NCBI GenBank assembly: GCA_025642065.1
Contig: JAODUP010000563.1
Span: forward strand, 186,001 to 250,000
Origin: Paralvinella palmiformis
Lineage: Eukaryota; Annelida; Polychaeta; Terebellida; Alvinellidae
DNA: 64,000 bases
Direction: 5' to 3'
Positions 1 through 11,310 of this stretch are shown here, piece by piece; positions within the stretch are counted from its first letter, which is position 1; the number at the start of each line of letters is the position of its first letter. A program made the translations under genes and the position numbers. Below the pieces are notes generated by a model, which saw only the letters and a program-made list of their open reading frames with translations, had not been told where the DNA came from and searched no databases.

Positions 1-56
1 AGTACGTATAATACAAAGGGACATTGATAGTACATCCGGGGTTATGCGTGAATACG

Positions 57-62
57 CCTCTT

Positions 63-117
<55 letters not shown>
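57..117. repeat. CT then TA compound microsatellite
   Basis: A run of CT dinucleotides passes directly into a run of TA dinucleotides. It is simple sequence with no coding signal. Confidence 0.95.
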
Positions 118-119
<2 letters not shown>

Positions 120-511
120 CTGTATATACTCAACCATAGCGTTTCGTACTGCACGTGCTATGAATTGACATCCTCATTCAGTCATGACGTCGTCGAAATA
201 AGTATTCAAATCGGAGAGTGCAGGAACTTCAGTCAGAAAATGACCGACCTATTTTATCTCACTAAGATGACCGACCTTGACAAACGTGATAACCCTGCAG
301 AAGTAGTTATCCTGGGCCTATTTAGGTAATAAGGTGTCGTTATGCGGTGATTCTTCATGTTTGTTGGTACTGTTGTGCTTGCTTGATAATGATAAATACA
401 GATATTATGACAGCACCCTCTTAGTTGGTTAGTTAGCACCTTATCAACATGTCATAGTGATTATACAATCTGAGCTCTAATGGTAAAAATATAAATGTTG
501 TTGTTTTAAGG
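118..511. other. No gene seen
   Basis: Short frames only, none with a recognisable domain or splice-flanked coding sequence. Confidence 0.5.
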
Positions 512-616
512 TAATGAGGCGAAGTAAAGATGAAACACTCTTCTAATATAGCCCAGTGGGGGTTTGAACCCAGGTGCTATAGATCTGTGGCCAACAGCGC
601 TACCAATTAGGCCATG
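512..616 (-). mobile_element. tRNA-derived SINE head
   Basis: Read on the minus strand it shows a Pol III A-box-like block (TGGCCTAATTGGTAGCG) followed at tRNA spacing by a B-box-like block (GGGTTCAAACCC). A body containing GAGGCGAAG on the plus strand follows. A second copy of that body lies at 3714-3835, so this is a repeated SINE and not a tRNA gene. The stems do not fold into an intact cloverleaf. Confidence 0.6.
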
Positions 617-695
617 GAGGATGGATGGATGAATATTGTTTAACGACACATCGGCACAATTTAGGCTAGTCAGTGTCCTAGGCCACGGGGGACGT
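617..695. repeat. Dispersed GGAT/TTTAACGACAC repeat, copy 1
   Basis: A GGAT run is followed by TTTAACGACACATCGGCAC and a stretch ending near CAGTGTCCTAGG. The same order and almost the same sequence recur at 44980-45042. Confidence 0.7.
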
Positions 696-701
696 GGATG
701 C

Positions 702-703
<2 letters not shown>

Positions 704-736
<33 letters not shown>
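704..736. repeat. TA microsatellite
   Basis: Uninterrupted TA dinucleotide run. Confidence 0.95.
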
Positions 737-739
<3 letters not shown>

Positions 740-814
740 GAAATATTGAGTGGATTATTCGTTTAGCCTCGGTACTGGTCATGCTTTGGACATATAGCCG
801 AGGCACGACTCCCT

Positions 815-912
815 AGTAATACACCCCACAGCATACAGACATCAGTTGGATTCGAACCCATCACGTGTTTGTTTGCAGAGCACTGCTCTAACTTGTTGTG
901 CTATCGGTGTAC
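815..912 (-). mobile_element. tRNA-derived SINE head
   Basis: On the minus strand an A-box-like block (TAGCACAACAAGTTAGAGCA) precedes a B-box (GGGTTCGAATCC) at tRNA spacing. The stems are too imperfect for a functional tRNA. Confidence 0.55.
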
Positions 913-1760
913 CCAATTATTAAGTCAGTGTTTTTTTGTTTTTGTTTCACCTCTCACATGAACCAGAAGTGACTCGCTAAAGAAATTGGATAAACAGGTT
1001 AATCTTCCCACAGACACAGGTAATGCTGTCTTTGGAGGTGTATCACCTATTGTATATGCATTTAGCACACACGTGCGAACGTATAATATGCATGTGTGGG
1101 TTGTTTGTTTGTTTGTTTGTTTTAATGTAGAAATGCATACGATTATTTGTATGAATTTCAATCGTATATAAACCTATAATTCCGAATTCGGATATCGATA
1201 CTGAATAATTACATTCTGGATTAGCTGTTATATATACCTAAGTTGGGACAAACGGACATAACAATATCAATATTAGCGTATTATTGCTGTATGCTGATTG
1301 GCTTCCGAATAAACCGTTCGCTCATTGGTTCATTTCAACAACACGCTAATAATCAGTCTAAAAGGCAGTCTAAGGCGCTAGCATGTTATATTACACCCAA
1401 GGCGCGAATCGATTCTTGATAGATTAGTTGATTGATTGATTGATTGAAAAAGTGAGACGGATTTTGGATCCTGGGAGCTTTATTCAGGAATTCACATTCA
1501 ACATGCGTTCTGTTGTTCTTTTACATTGCGTTTCGGTGATGACCAAAACAGTCTTGTCCAGTTTTCACATAACTTTTATAGTCATCAATAATTTGACTAA
1601 TTAGCCTTTTACTATCACGTTTAAAAAACCGTTTACTCCTAAAAGTTCTAGGACGTTGACGGTCCAAGATCGTGCCAGTTAAACAACATTCATCCATCAC
1701 CAACTTCTAGCTCATCGTAATCCGTCTCCAGTCCGTCTCTTGCCTTCCTCTGGGAACAAT
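913..1760. other. No gene seen
   Basis: Holds small TTTG and GATT simple repeats and a 60-codon minus-strand frame at 1521-1703 that is basic and resembles no family I know. No splice or start context supports it as an exon. Confidence 0.4.
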
Positions 1761-1765
1761 TTCCT

Positions 1766-1882
1766 GTGGTAATGAGGTAATATGAAAGCTGGAACACCCT
1801 TCAGAGTCCGACATAGGTAGGTCGAGGTTTAAAGCCCGTCCAATAGTTCAGCTACAGAGATGCCCACAACCGCCCTCCTCCG
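1766..1882 (-). mobile_element. Degenerate SINE head
   Basis: The plus strand carries a TAATGAGG-AACACCCTTCAGAG body next to a degenerate B-box (minus strand GGGCTTTAAACCTCGACC). This is the arrangement seen at 512-616 and 3714-3835. Confidence 0.4.
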
Positions 1883-2900
1883 GAGTGTCTGTAAGTCTCT
1901 TCGTAATGTCAGATTGCCCCAAAAGCTATTAATAACCACGAAACAATCATAAACAGCTAGCTATAGCTATCTGCTTATAACCAATACATTTATTCGTACC
2001 ATTAAAAGGTGCACACCTATGCAATACAATACAAATAATATAGATTATGAATGGACTGTATTAAGGGCACAATTAGGAATGTTACACCCGCTATTATTAA
2101 TGAGGCTCGGCAATGTTAGCCGACAGATAAAAGTATGGAGGTCGTTCTTGATGATTAAAATTATCAGAATTTGTCAAATGTTATCCAATAAACTCCGAAA
2201 CTTCCGCCAAATATGATCTAAATAGTTAACTTGGGAATGAGATTTAGGATGGCAAATAATCTAGAACAGTTTAACAGGATGGCATAATATTTTGCAAGAT
2301 GATATCCGTCATAAATTTATACATCCGTTTGAGTACATTTGTGATTAGTAGCAGCAGCAGCCGGAGCATCAGCAGTAGTAGTTGTTGTGGTAGCAGTAGT
2401 AATAGTGGTGGTAGAAATCGTTGTTGTTGTCGTATGCGTTTATTCAGGGTCGTACAATTACATGATTTTAATGAAATTGAACTAATTATAGAAATGGAGA
2501 ATGTCAGTGGTATAATATTTGTACCGAACACAATTTCAATCCAGGTTAGTCAGCATCAAGTACACATGCACCCAAATTCAAAATTAATTTCAACAATTGT
2601 TTTAATTTATTCATTGCAAATAGTCTTTTGTATTCTCCTTTGATATATACGTTTATTATTGGTAACCGATTATTATTTTTATTAGTATAATTATTGACAT
2701 ATTTACTGAGATTAATATCCATTATTACCAGTGGTGTAATACGACACGTTCATTTTATAGGTCAGAAGTCAGAAACTGGACTTTCTGCTTCGTCGATGAG
2801 TCAGTTTTCGCAATAAAGGTTTGAGGGAAAACGGTGCTTAAAGCATTACAACTCAAGAAGAAGAAGAAGTTGATGACACAATAATGATGATGGTGATGAT
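1883..2900. other. No gene seen; low-complexity trinucleotide tract
   Basis: Contains an AGC/AGT-rich tract near 2346-2430 that gives apparent Ser- or Leu-rich frames on both strands, which I regard as artefacts of simple sequence. Confidence 0.5.
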
Positions 2901-2901
2901 A

Positions 2902-2980
<79 letters not shown>
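2901..2980. repeat. ATT trinucleotide microsatellite
   Basis: A long ATT run with a single interruption. It gives a spurious poly-Asn frame on the minus strand. Confidence 0.95.
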
Positions 2981-2981
<1 letters not shown>

Positions 2982-3713
2982 GAATACAAAATGGCGAAAA
3001 TAACCATCTAGGTCTAGTAGCGTAGAATGTCAAATGTCTTATTTGGATTACAAAAAGACCTAGCATACACCAAAAAATAATGTATCCAGATAAACGTGTC
3101 GCTTGGCACCATCGTTCAAAAGACGAGATCCAGATAAAATACGTGGAACTCCCTATAACCTTGTTATTAGAACCATGTACTGCAAACTCTCTGCGGGAAA
3201 GAGTTCAAGTAGAACCAAGTTATCTCTGTTCGCGGGATGTTTCTTCAGGAAGTCGCTCCTCAACCATATATCTCATTTGTGACCAGCTTTGAGGCTTTAT
3301 AAACAAGTCTGTATGTGCGCCAAACCATGAAGATACCTACATTGATGGGCACGTGTACTTTGTTCTAGTTACAGGTTGGGAAAGTTTGATCACGTGTTGT
3401 TAATGACCTTATTTGGCCAATTTATGTTGTTTGACGGCAAATATTCAAAATATCTCAAATATATAAATAGCGATCTATAAATAGTGACATTGAAGATTCC
3501 CGGAAGTAAGCTTAGAACTGATCAATCACCTGCATGCACTATTGGCCAGAAAGCACAGTGCAGTCCGGCAACCAGCTAATGAGTGTATACAAACCAACAA
3601 CGCCATCTCTCGCCCGAAGTGTAGTATTTCTCTGGCAACGGGATGTTTTGTTTGATGTTCTACGGCCACTTTTGTGCACAAAGTTGGCTAAATAAACCGA
3701 ACGACATCCAGAG
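2981..3713. other. No gene seen
   Basis: Unique-looking AT-rich sequence without a supported reading frame or a repeat recognised elsewhere in the window. Confidence 0.4.
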
Positions 3714-3835
3714 ATAATGAGGCGAAGCCAAAGATGAGACAGCCTTCAAACATGCTAACGTCGAGATTTGAACTCAGATGGTTGAGATATGTGGCCAACC
3801 GCGCAACCAGCTAGACCACGGAGGCGTGGTTAAAG
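3714..3835 (-). mobile_element. tRNA-derived SINE, second copy of the 512-616 type
   Basis: The minus strand carries GTGGTCTAGCTGGTTGCGCGG (A-box side) and GAGTTCAAATCTC (B-box side), then the same GAGGCGAAG body seen at 512-616 and in the same orientation. Confidence 0.6.
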
Positions 3836-4125
3836 TATGGTTACAATCATTGTTGATTCTCCGGCTGCTGGAGTATTGTGATGGGATTGATGATTGTTTC
3901 TCTGGATCTGGAGAAGTAATAATAAATTATATTACTAGATATCGGGCACCAGAGAATTAAGACCATTTTAACTGCTCCTTTTTACGACACGGACAGATTT
4001 TGTGTGCATGCTCTAGTTTGACTGGATCTCCCCCATTATTTATTCATAGCACCTGTATTTCATTTATGTATGGGGATTTGTATATCTATATATTTGTACA
4101 TCTTTTTGCCAGATCTAAATTGTGC

Positions 4126-4192
4126 GTGTGCGTACGTGCGTGTGTGTGCGTACGTGCGTGCGCGCGTCCGTGTGTGTGTGTGTGTGTGTTTA
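4126..4192. repeat. GT/CGTG microsatellite
   Basis: Alternating GTGCGTAC and pure GT units. The Cys/Val-rich frames across it are artefacts. Confidence 0.9.
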
Positions 4193-4280
4193 AGCCGTGA
4201 ATGCTTCAGTCTAAAGATTACATCAGATTCGCAAGACCATCATCCTTCAGTTAAGATTGTCTGAGTGGCTTTTGTGACGC

Positions 4281-4766
4281 TCCGTAATAGTTGACCTACT
4301 TCACATAAAGGAACTAGCACCTGGCACCTAAAACTGCGAATATGTGCAAACATCGTTATTGTTAAAGTTTATCTGATAAAGTCCACCGTTAAATAATATT
4401 GGGCGTTCGTATATTTCTGGATCAGTAAATACGACTATTTCCTCTACACACGTAATGTCACCAGGATGTTGAAATGCTGCGTTTGATAATTAACCTACAA
4501 AAGAATAATTATAACATACTTCTATTGAATTTCAATGTGGTCTGTGTATGTGGAATGTTACATCCTCCAATAACGGATTATCTGCGTTTGAAACCTACAA
4601 ATGAATCAATATAACACACTAATATTGAATTCCAATGTTTTCTGTGCCTGTGAAATGTTACATTCTTCAAGAAAGGAATATATCTCGTTTAGTAGGGAGC
4701 AGCCTCTCGTCCATTTGACTTGGGCGAAGTCAGCACCGCAACTAATCTCCTTCACTCATTCACTAC
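4281..4766 (+). repeat. Inverted dispersed repeat, left copy (~485 bp)
   Basis: This block matches 10800-11277 on the opposite strand almost end to end, from GTTGACCTACTTCACATAAAG through TCCATTTGACTTGGGCGAAG to a CACTCATTCACT tail. It contains two imperfect head-to-tail units of about 100 bp, each with a CTGTGCCTGTGAAATGTTACA-like core. It has no reading frame of its own. The tail and core resemble SINE modules elsewhere in the window, so a non-autonomous element is likely. Confidence 0.75.
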
Positions 4767-5235
4767 GCACGCACGCGCATGCGCGCACACCCACGCACAC
4801 ATACACAAATCAATGCACATGTAGATCCATGTACATGATATATGCATATACATTTTACCTATTAATCTTTAATAAAGCCAGTCATTTCTTTAAGGTAACT
4901 AGATATGTTAAATTTGTTTCGAAACGTAATAAAATTTTAAATGTTTGATATTACCTGTAAATACTCAAATATATTTTATAAAAGATACTTCTAAACGGCA
5001 GCTTTACAGGATACATAACACATATAAACATATTTCGGACGTTATGATAAATAAGGTAAATAACATATTTAAGCCACTGAATTGTCTTTTTAACACCATA
5101 ATAAATGAAATAATACTAAAATGTATAATATAAATTCACATTCATTTAAATAAATATAAATATACGAAGCAATGGAAACAACAGATGGTATCTGGTTACG
5201 TTAGCTATTCATTATTATAAGGCGTTTTGACAGCT
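4767..5235. other. No gene seen before the tRNA
   Basis: CA-rich simple sequence near 4780-4810, then very AT-rich DNA without supported frames. Confidence 0.5.
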
Positions 5236-5317
5236 GACGAGGTGGCCGAGTGGTTAAGGCGATGGACTGCTAATCCATTGGGGTCTCCCCGCGTGGGTTC
5301 GAATCCCATCCTCGTCG
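5236..5317 (+). tRNA. tRNA-Ser (anticodon GCT)
   Basis: An 82-nt gene with a full cloverleaf. The 7-bp acceptor stem GACGAGG pairs with CCTCGTC at 5310-5316, with discriminator G at 5317. The D-arm/A-box is TGGCCGAGTGGTTAAGGC. The anticodon stem ATGGA/TCCAT closes the loop CTGCTAA, giving anticodon GCT, which reads AGC and AGT serine codons. A long variable arm (GGGG...CCCC) is the hallmark of class II tRNAs, including tRNA-Ser. The T-arm GTGGG-TTCGAAT-CCCAT contains the B-box. There is no intron. A T6 run at 5322-5327 is a good Pol III terminator. Unlike the SINE heads in this window, every stem is intact. Confidence 0.97.
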
Positions 5318-5321
5318 ATCA

Positions 5322-5327
5322 TTTTTT
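5322..5327 (+). terminator. Pol III T-run terminator of tRNA-Ser
   Basis: Six T residues begin four bases after the discriminator base, as expected for RNA polymerase III termination. Confidence 0.85.
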
Positions 5328-5849
5328 GTTTAGATTTTTCTAAAAAACTGGAAATCTTAATAATTAAAAGAGGAAAAAGATTAATAATTATTATTATATT
5401 ATAATTATTCGTTTGTAGAATATTAAAGACAGCTTAATTTAATAGCCACCCACTGACATTTTATACCGGAAGCAGTTGTATTGACTTATTTAGAAAGTAA
5501 ACTTGACAGATGTCTAATATTTACCAGTTTATGACCTTTCTATTGTTGACACAGAGACGAAGCCATTAAACACGAATACCTATCACCATTTGTTCAGTTA
5601 AATTTTTTTCTATTGAAATAAAAGAGAATTTTGAACTTGAAGTGCTACTAAAGGAAGAGTTCATCCTCAGATAGTATGTGTGCTGGGTAAAAAAATAACC
5701 CCAAAATCACACAATAATATTCACGAACTCAATCTGATATTATAGATGTAGGGAAATAATCCTAATTACTAGAAGATAGCATAGTTTTAGTAAAGCTCTC
5801 AAAATGGTACCCAGTCCAAACCCAGATTGTCCTTAGATTAAAATAGACA
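5328..5849. other. No gene seen
   Basis: AT-rich spacer between the tRNA gene and the LINE relic. No supported frame. Confidence 0.5.
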
Positions 5850-7628
5850 GACATCAAGAAAAATGGCATATATTTATGCAATACCATTATATTGTCCCAT
5901 GAAACCCTCCCTTCTTTAGAAAAGGGTGACACAGATATGCTAGGCATATTAAGAGATGAGATAACACGCTATACCGCCTTGGATGATGTTGTGATCATTG
6001 GAGATCTAAGTGCCTGGCTTGGGCAAATACAACAAGAGACACTATGGAATAGACTGCTAGATGACACTAACAGGATGAGGGATACACATCACACCTATGT
6101 TCATGTCAGACACAGACATAATATGGACGAACCCACAAATAACAATCATAAGATCTACTCCGTATTATTCACGACCCCCCCCCACGTGATAGTAGCTAAT
6201 GGTCGTAGGGTGAAGGACATACATGGTGACTTCACCGACCATGGTGTCCAGGGCTTATCACCCATTGACCTATGCATTGTCGCCTTAGAACTATACGAAG
6301 GAATCTAAGACAGTAAGGATAATAAACTTAACTTGTTATCACATCATTTTCCAATCTCAATAACGCCCGTAACACACCCATCCCATGGGTAAATTTATAT
6401 ATAAATCAACTGATAAGCGAAGAACAGAAGATCAATTGTCATTCAAAGTTTATTTGCATTAGTGACTGCAAAGTATCCTTTACAAATGAAGCAAAGCAGA
6501 AAGTGTAATAAAGTTAAAAGGAAATTTTCCCACATAAAAATAAAGATCCAGAAACAAGGCCACAAACGACCTCACAAATATAATGACTAACGTAGTCCAG
6601 TCGTTTCTGACCACAAAGTTAGTGTATAGCTCCCGAACAATGAGACGGAAACCTCATGGAAACCAAAAGTGAGACTAGAACACGGAAATATAGATAACGA
6701 AAAGGAATTTCAAGAAAGACATATGAGCTTTTAAGAATGATAAATACTCTATGGACAAAATGGACTTCTGGAGAGAGATCAATCAACTGATCAAACCCGG
6801 CAATGAAGATATTAATATACAAACTTCTACGTGGGTACAACATTTATCCACCCTCATTAATAATAAGAGTGAATTACATAACAACACTCACTCCTCATAT
6901 GTAGAGTATTCTGTCTATTATCGAAGTACAAGTCTCTCAGCGGGAGCCTCTGGGTCATCCCATAAGAGATGAGGAGATTACAAAGGGCATCAAACGCCTT
7001 AAATGTGGCAAGTCGGCGGGACAGGACCTGATTCTCAATTATATGCTTAAATGTGGATTGAGACGCTCTTGTTGCGTCTTTTCAACACAATAATAACCAC
7101 AAACGTTTATTCAAGAAAATGGGAAAAGTGTGTCATAGTCTCAATTTAGAAAACTGGGGATAACTCGTACCCGAATAACTATCGGGGAATAGCTCCCTCG
7201 GGTTGTCTTGCAAAAACAGTTATTTTTAAAGGGTTAGAACACAATATGATAGAGAACAAATGTCTGGAGAAGAAATCAATGTGGTTTAATGTGAAAAACA
7301 CAGAACAGAGGACAACTTATTTGTGCTCCACACAATGTATCAAAAATGTGTCGTACGAAAACAGCGGAAGGCAAACCTGGCATTCATTGATTGCAAACAC
7401 TTTTTGATATCATTAACAGGAAATACTTCCTATACAAATTGCTGGACCTGAATATTACATAAACATTTTATATTGGGATCAGATCAGTGTATGCTGCCTG
7501 CCAATATTGTGTAAAAACACCACAGATCATGATTGATCCATTCTCACCAGATATAAGATATGATATAAGGTTGTAATCTCAGTCCTACTCTTCCCAACAT
7601 TTATCAAAACAGTCTGCACACTGGTACT

Positions 7629-7890
7629 CAGGGTCAGATGATCCTATAGGCTAGTATGAGCTGCAGCCTAGGGGCCGTCAAACCTAGAATATTTTAATAT
7701 TTTACGTTGCTGAATAATTCATTTTATAAAAACCTAAAATCGAATTTCAATCTTAAAAGAAGAGGCCAGTGAGTCTTTAAAGTGACCCCTGTTTGAAGTT
7801 TATATTTGAGATAAAGTGCCCCTGTTTGAAAGCTTTACTTAAGATAATCTAATTAGTCTAGGGGCCCCCAAAGGTCATAATCCGGCCCTG
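7629..7890. mobile_element. hAT-type MITE (262 bp) with 8-bp target duplication
   Basis: The element starts CAGGGTCAGAT and ends in the inverted form of CAGGGCCGGAT, so its termini are imperfect inverted repeats with the CAGGG start typical of hAT transposons. It is flanked by a perfect 8-bp direct repeat, CTGGTACT, at 7621-7628 and 7891-7898; 8 bp is the diagnostic hAT target duplication. It has no transposase frame, so it is non-autonomous. It sits inside the LINE relic and therefore inserted after it. Confidence 0.88.
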
Positions 7891-8217
7891 CTGGTACTAA
7901 TATCCACTAGTGTTATTGGTCTGCAATACTGTCTGGAGAGATTACATGTTTACTGGAAAACATGGAGCCTCCAAGTATATGTACTTGGCAAGAAAACAAA
8001 ATAAATGATCATAACACACAAAATTAATAAAATACCAGCTTAGAAAATTGCAATAAATATACTTATCTAGGTCTGAAATTCTGTGCTGATGGAAATAACC
8101 AGCTTACGATAAAGACGACGATAGCACAATTCTGTAGAGCAATGTGCTTACTGAAACAATCCATATATATCACAGGCAATGAGGATGTCAACTTGCACTA
8201 AGACTGTATGATAAACG

Positions 8218-8815
8218 GATCCAGGTCTTTTGGTCCTCCGGTCTTTTGCTCCTTCAGTCTTTAGCCCCTTCATTAATTGTTCACCTGGTCTTTTGCTCCT
8301 TTGTCTTTGCCACATAACTTTAAAAAGTTTGATTTCTACATTTAATATTTTGATCAATGTACAATAAACTTATTTTGTTATGTTATAGTTTCATTTGCTA
8401 TGGTTCATAAAAAATGACAAAGACGAATAAATAGGTATATGATTAAATAAAAATAATGATACGTAAATTAGTAAATGCCTTTTACAAGATACTTTTAATG
8501 CAATATTTAGATGCAATATAACCAATGTTTCACTGTACATATATCAATTATAAATAAGAACACTCTCACTGGAAATGAGAATCTTCCCTTATGTTCCCAT
8601 TAATTTTTTCTGATCAAGGGATCATCATAATTGCAATTGTTAAAAAGTGTTTATGCAATCATTAGAAACAATAAAATGTTCGATTAAAGTCGCGATTTTA
8701 ATTTACACTCACAATCACCAAACTCACACTTATGGGATAAATTGACTAAGGGCCAGAAGACCTAGGGGCAAAAGACCTAGAGACAAAAGACAGGAGAGAC
8801 TATTGACCAGATCCC
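8218..8815. mobile_element. Element with inverted GGTCTTTTG modules, copy 1
   Basis: The left end carries repeated modules of the form GGTCTTTTGCTCCT separated by 10-20 bases. The right end carries the same modules in inverted orientation (AGACCTAGGGGCAAAAGACC). The middle is AT-rich and non-coding. LINE coding sequence lies on both sides, so this is an insertion into the LINE. A second copy, inverted relative to this one, lies at about 29730-30045. Ends are approximate and no clear target duplication was found; a Helitron-like or MITE-like origin is possible. Confidence 0.6.
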
Positions 8816-9798
8816 ATGATACACATCTCACCGATATTGATTTGTGGTTGTGCAATCTGAGGTATCTCAAGTAGCACAGGCAATTGATATATAGACATTT
8901 TTAATTTTTGCAGTCAGATGCAATAAATCAAGATATGAAACAATACATCATGTGACCGGCCATTCAAATTAGACTTGGTTCAGAAGGTCAAAACGGAGCT
9001 TAACTGAGTGGACCCCGACAACACCGAGGCGTCAATGCTGATAAAATACCATAATAATCATGATAAAGAGATACATATTAATTCCTAGAAGCAACATCAG
9101 CCACATCTTACACACAGAGAACCCGCCATGGATACAAAATATTAAAAATATGACAGAGTACATGATGACTACTGTAAAATTATCCTGAACTTTACTAAGT
9201 ACTCGAGTACCGAGGTTTCCAGTCTCCAACAAAATACGGAACCTGGTAGCTGAATATTGGCTCCGCAGGGATCACAGCAGGCCACACCAATTCAACAGAA
9301 TAAAGTTTTCGATACATGAAAAAAAAAAAACAACCATGCTTGGTACGAAGTTGTCAAATACTTAATTTGCAGAAATAGCCGGGGTCATTTATGGCAAAAC
9401 CCCCACAACATCACCATAAAATCATTTAGTAGACAATGCAGACAGAGACTTGATGACCTACTTATACGTAAAAAAATGGTGGAATAGTATGTAAAGAAAT
9501 ACAGCATTCAAATATTGAGTAAAACTGTAAGAAGACTGAGACTTGACAAAATCTACTCATTATCTGTCAGGGTAAGTATCGCAACACAGAATACAATAAG
9601 GGGATATGTTCCTTCTGTCCGGGAGCCATCGATCACGGTCTTCTAAATATACGCGTGAACCAAACCAACAACAGAACCAAACTAACGTCCATCTTTGGAA
9701 ATATCACTATATACGGTGGAAAATTTATCAAATTAATGAGACACACCAACCCGACGGTAGCCACACATAATATAGCTCTTATTTTAGCTTGTGTTTAA

Positions 9799-10086
9799 AC
9801 ATTTCTCAAGATCACATAGAATAAACGATCCCAAGATACCTAGGTATAAATCAGGAATGTTTCCGGAGAACAGCATACATGTCAATATAACAAACAGTTA
9901 CGTGAATATATAATGTTTAGTATATATCTGCAATATGAACAACAGGCCAAATAAAATAGTTTGGGTTTGAATTCGTATTCAGTGACGTCAGATTTCAGGA
10001 GATCCGGTTTGTGTCTAGCTTCAAAATGGCGGCGGCCACAGACCATTAACAAGTCGATCTGGTTCACTCAGCCAGAAATGAGAACC
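9799..10086. other. No gene seen
   Basis: Sequence between the LINE stop and the next repeat, possibly including LINE 3' untranslated remnants. Confidence 0.4.
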
Positions 10087-10258
10087 TGACAGGACGTGAT
10101 GGCTATCTGTTTGAGTAACGCTTTCGGCCTGTAATGGTGTTGTATGCTCCCTCGGGAGTTGAGACATGTGCTGGAATGAAACAGGTTTAAATCAGGGTTA
10201 ATAATGCTGTACCTTAGAGCAGCTATCTAGCTGGATAGGGCGCTATATAAATATCAGG

Positions 10259-10325
<67 letters not shown>
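10087..10325 (+). mobile_element. L2-like LINE/SINE 3' end with ATT tail
   Basis: The sequence runs through TTGTATGCTCCCTCGGGAGTTG and GGATAGGGCGCTATATAAATATC into a long ATT run (10260-10325). A GCGCTATATAAATAT block followed by ATT repeats is the usual 3' terminus of L2-type LINEs and the SINEs they mobilise. No coding part is present, so it is a 5'-truncated copy. Confidence 0.65.
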
Positions 10326-10328
<3 letters not shown>

Positions 10329-10587
10329 CAGCAATTTGAACTGAATCATTTAATATGTGATTGATCATATTCATATTTTGACATCATTCATAATTTGTGT
10401 GGATACTATTTGTATTCGTTCAAAAAATTTAAAGTGAAGGTGAACTGTTCCTTTAACGACGTTCTTTCGGCTGTTTCATCCATCAGTAAACGGTTAACAT
10501 GTACATAGTAGTATTTCTGCTATAATTCCCAGATGAGACCAGCACCAAGGTTGAACAAAACGTTCACTTGCTCATTTAAATAAAACA

Positions 10588-10799
10588 CCATCAACAACGC
10601 CACCTATACTGGGATGGAGAAATAAGATTGCTTGGTGTAAGAAAGGGTCAGTGGAATTAATTTAAATGAGTGAGTGAGTGAGTGAGTGAGTGAGTGAGTG
10701 AGTGAGTGAGTGAGTTTAGATTCGGCGCTATGCTGCGTATACTTAACAACGCCACATATACTGGGATGGAGAAATCAGATTGCTTGATATATAAAATGG
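10588..10799 (+). repeat. Local tandem duplication carrying a GAGT microsatellite
   Basis: AACAACGCCACNTATACTGGGATGGAGAAAT occurs at 10588 and again at 10744. Each copy leads to a GGTCAGTGNAAT block and then a GAGT-type tail. The first tail has expanded to about a dozen GAGT units (10668-10714), while the second stayed short. Confidence 0.75.
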
Positions 10800-11277
10800 T
10801 CAGTGAATGAATGAGTTTAGCTTCGTCTTGCTGACTTCGCCCAGGTCAAATGGACGAGAGACTGCACCCTGGGAAACGAGATATTCCTTTCTTGAAGAAT
10901 GTAACATTTCACAAGCACAGACAACACTGAAATTCAATATTAGTGTGTTATATTGATTCATTTGTAGGTTTCAAACGCAGATAATCCGTTATTGAAGGAT
11001 GAAACATTCCACAGGCACAGGCCACATTGAACTTCAATAGAAGTATGTTATAATTATTCTTTTGTAGGTTTTCTAACGCAGCATTTCAACATCCGGTGAC
11101 ATTACGTGTGTACAGGAAATAATCGTATTTACTGATCCAGAAAAATACGAAGGTTCAATATTATTTAAAAGTAGACTTTATCAGATAAACTTTAACAATA
11201 ACGATGTTTGCACATATTCGCAGTTTTAGGTAAGCCAGGTGCTAGCCCCTTTATGTGAAGTAGGTCAACTATAACGG
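10800..11277 (-). repeat. Inverted dispersed repeat, right copy (~478 bp)
   Basis: Reverse-complement partner of 4281-4766. Both internal half-units are recognisable, at about 10905-10985 and 11000-11085. The far end stops at TAACGGGGC, directly before a GA microsatellite. Confidence 0.75.
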
Positions 11278-11278
11278 G

Positions 11279-11310
11279 GCGAGAGAGAGAGAGAGAGAGA
11301 GAGAGAGAAT
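11279..11310. repeat. GA microsatellite
   Basis: Uninterrupted GA dinucleotides abutting the end of the repeat at 10800-11277. Confidence 0.9.

Larger units (their letters stand above)
5850..9798 (+). mobile_element. Decayed non-LTR retrotransposon (LINE) with two nested insertions
   Basis: Fragments of one LINE polyprotein appear in order, broken by stops and frameshifts. At 5892-6308 is an endonuclease-like part with a GDLSAW block (the GDFNA motif of AP-type LINE endonucleases) and SPIDLCIV near its end. At 6751-7480 is the region before and within reverse transcriptase, including IKRLKCGKSAGQD, NNYRGIA and LAFIDCKHFFD (normally LAFIDFSKAFD). At 7900-8200 are thumb-like fragments with KKTK and YTYLGLKF-like spacing. 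At 9090-9798 is a C-terminal part with CSFCPGAIDHGLL and a final stop at 9796-9798. The element is interrupted at 7629-7890 and at about 8218-8815. It is clearly dead. Clade is not assigned; the catalytic RT core is too broken to judge. Confidence 0.85.

Noticed and set aside
2755..3066. Minus-strand frame with a poly-Asn tract
   Set aside because: Created entirely by the ATT microsatellite.
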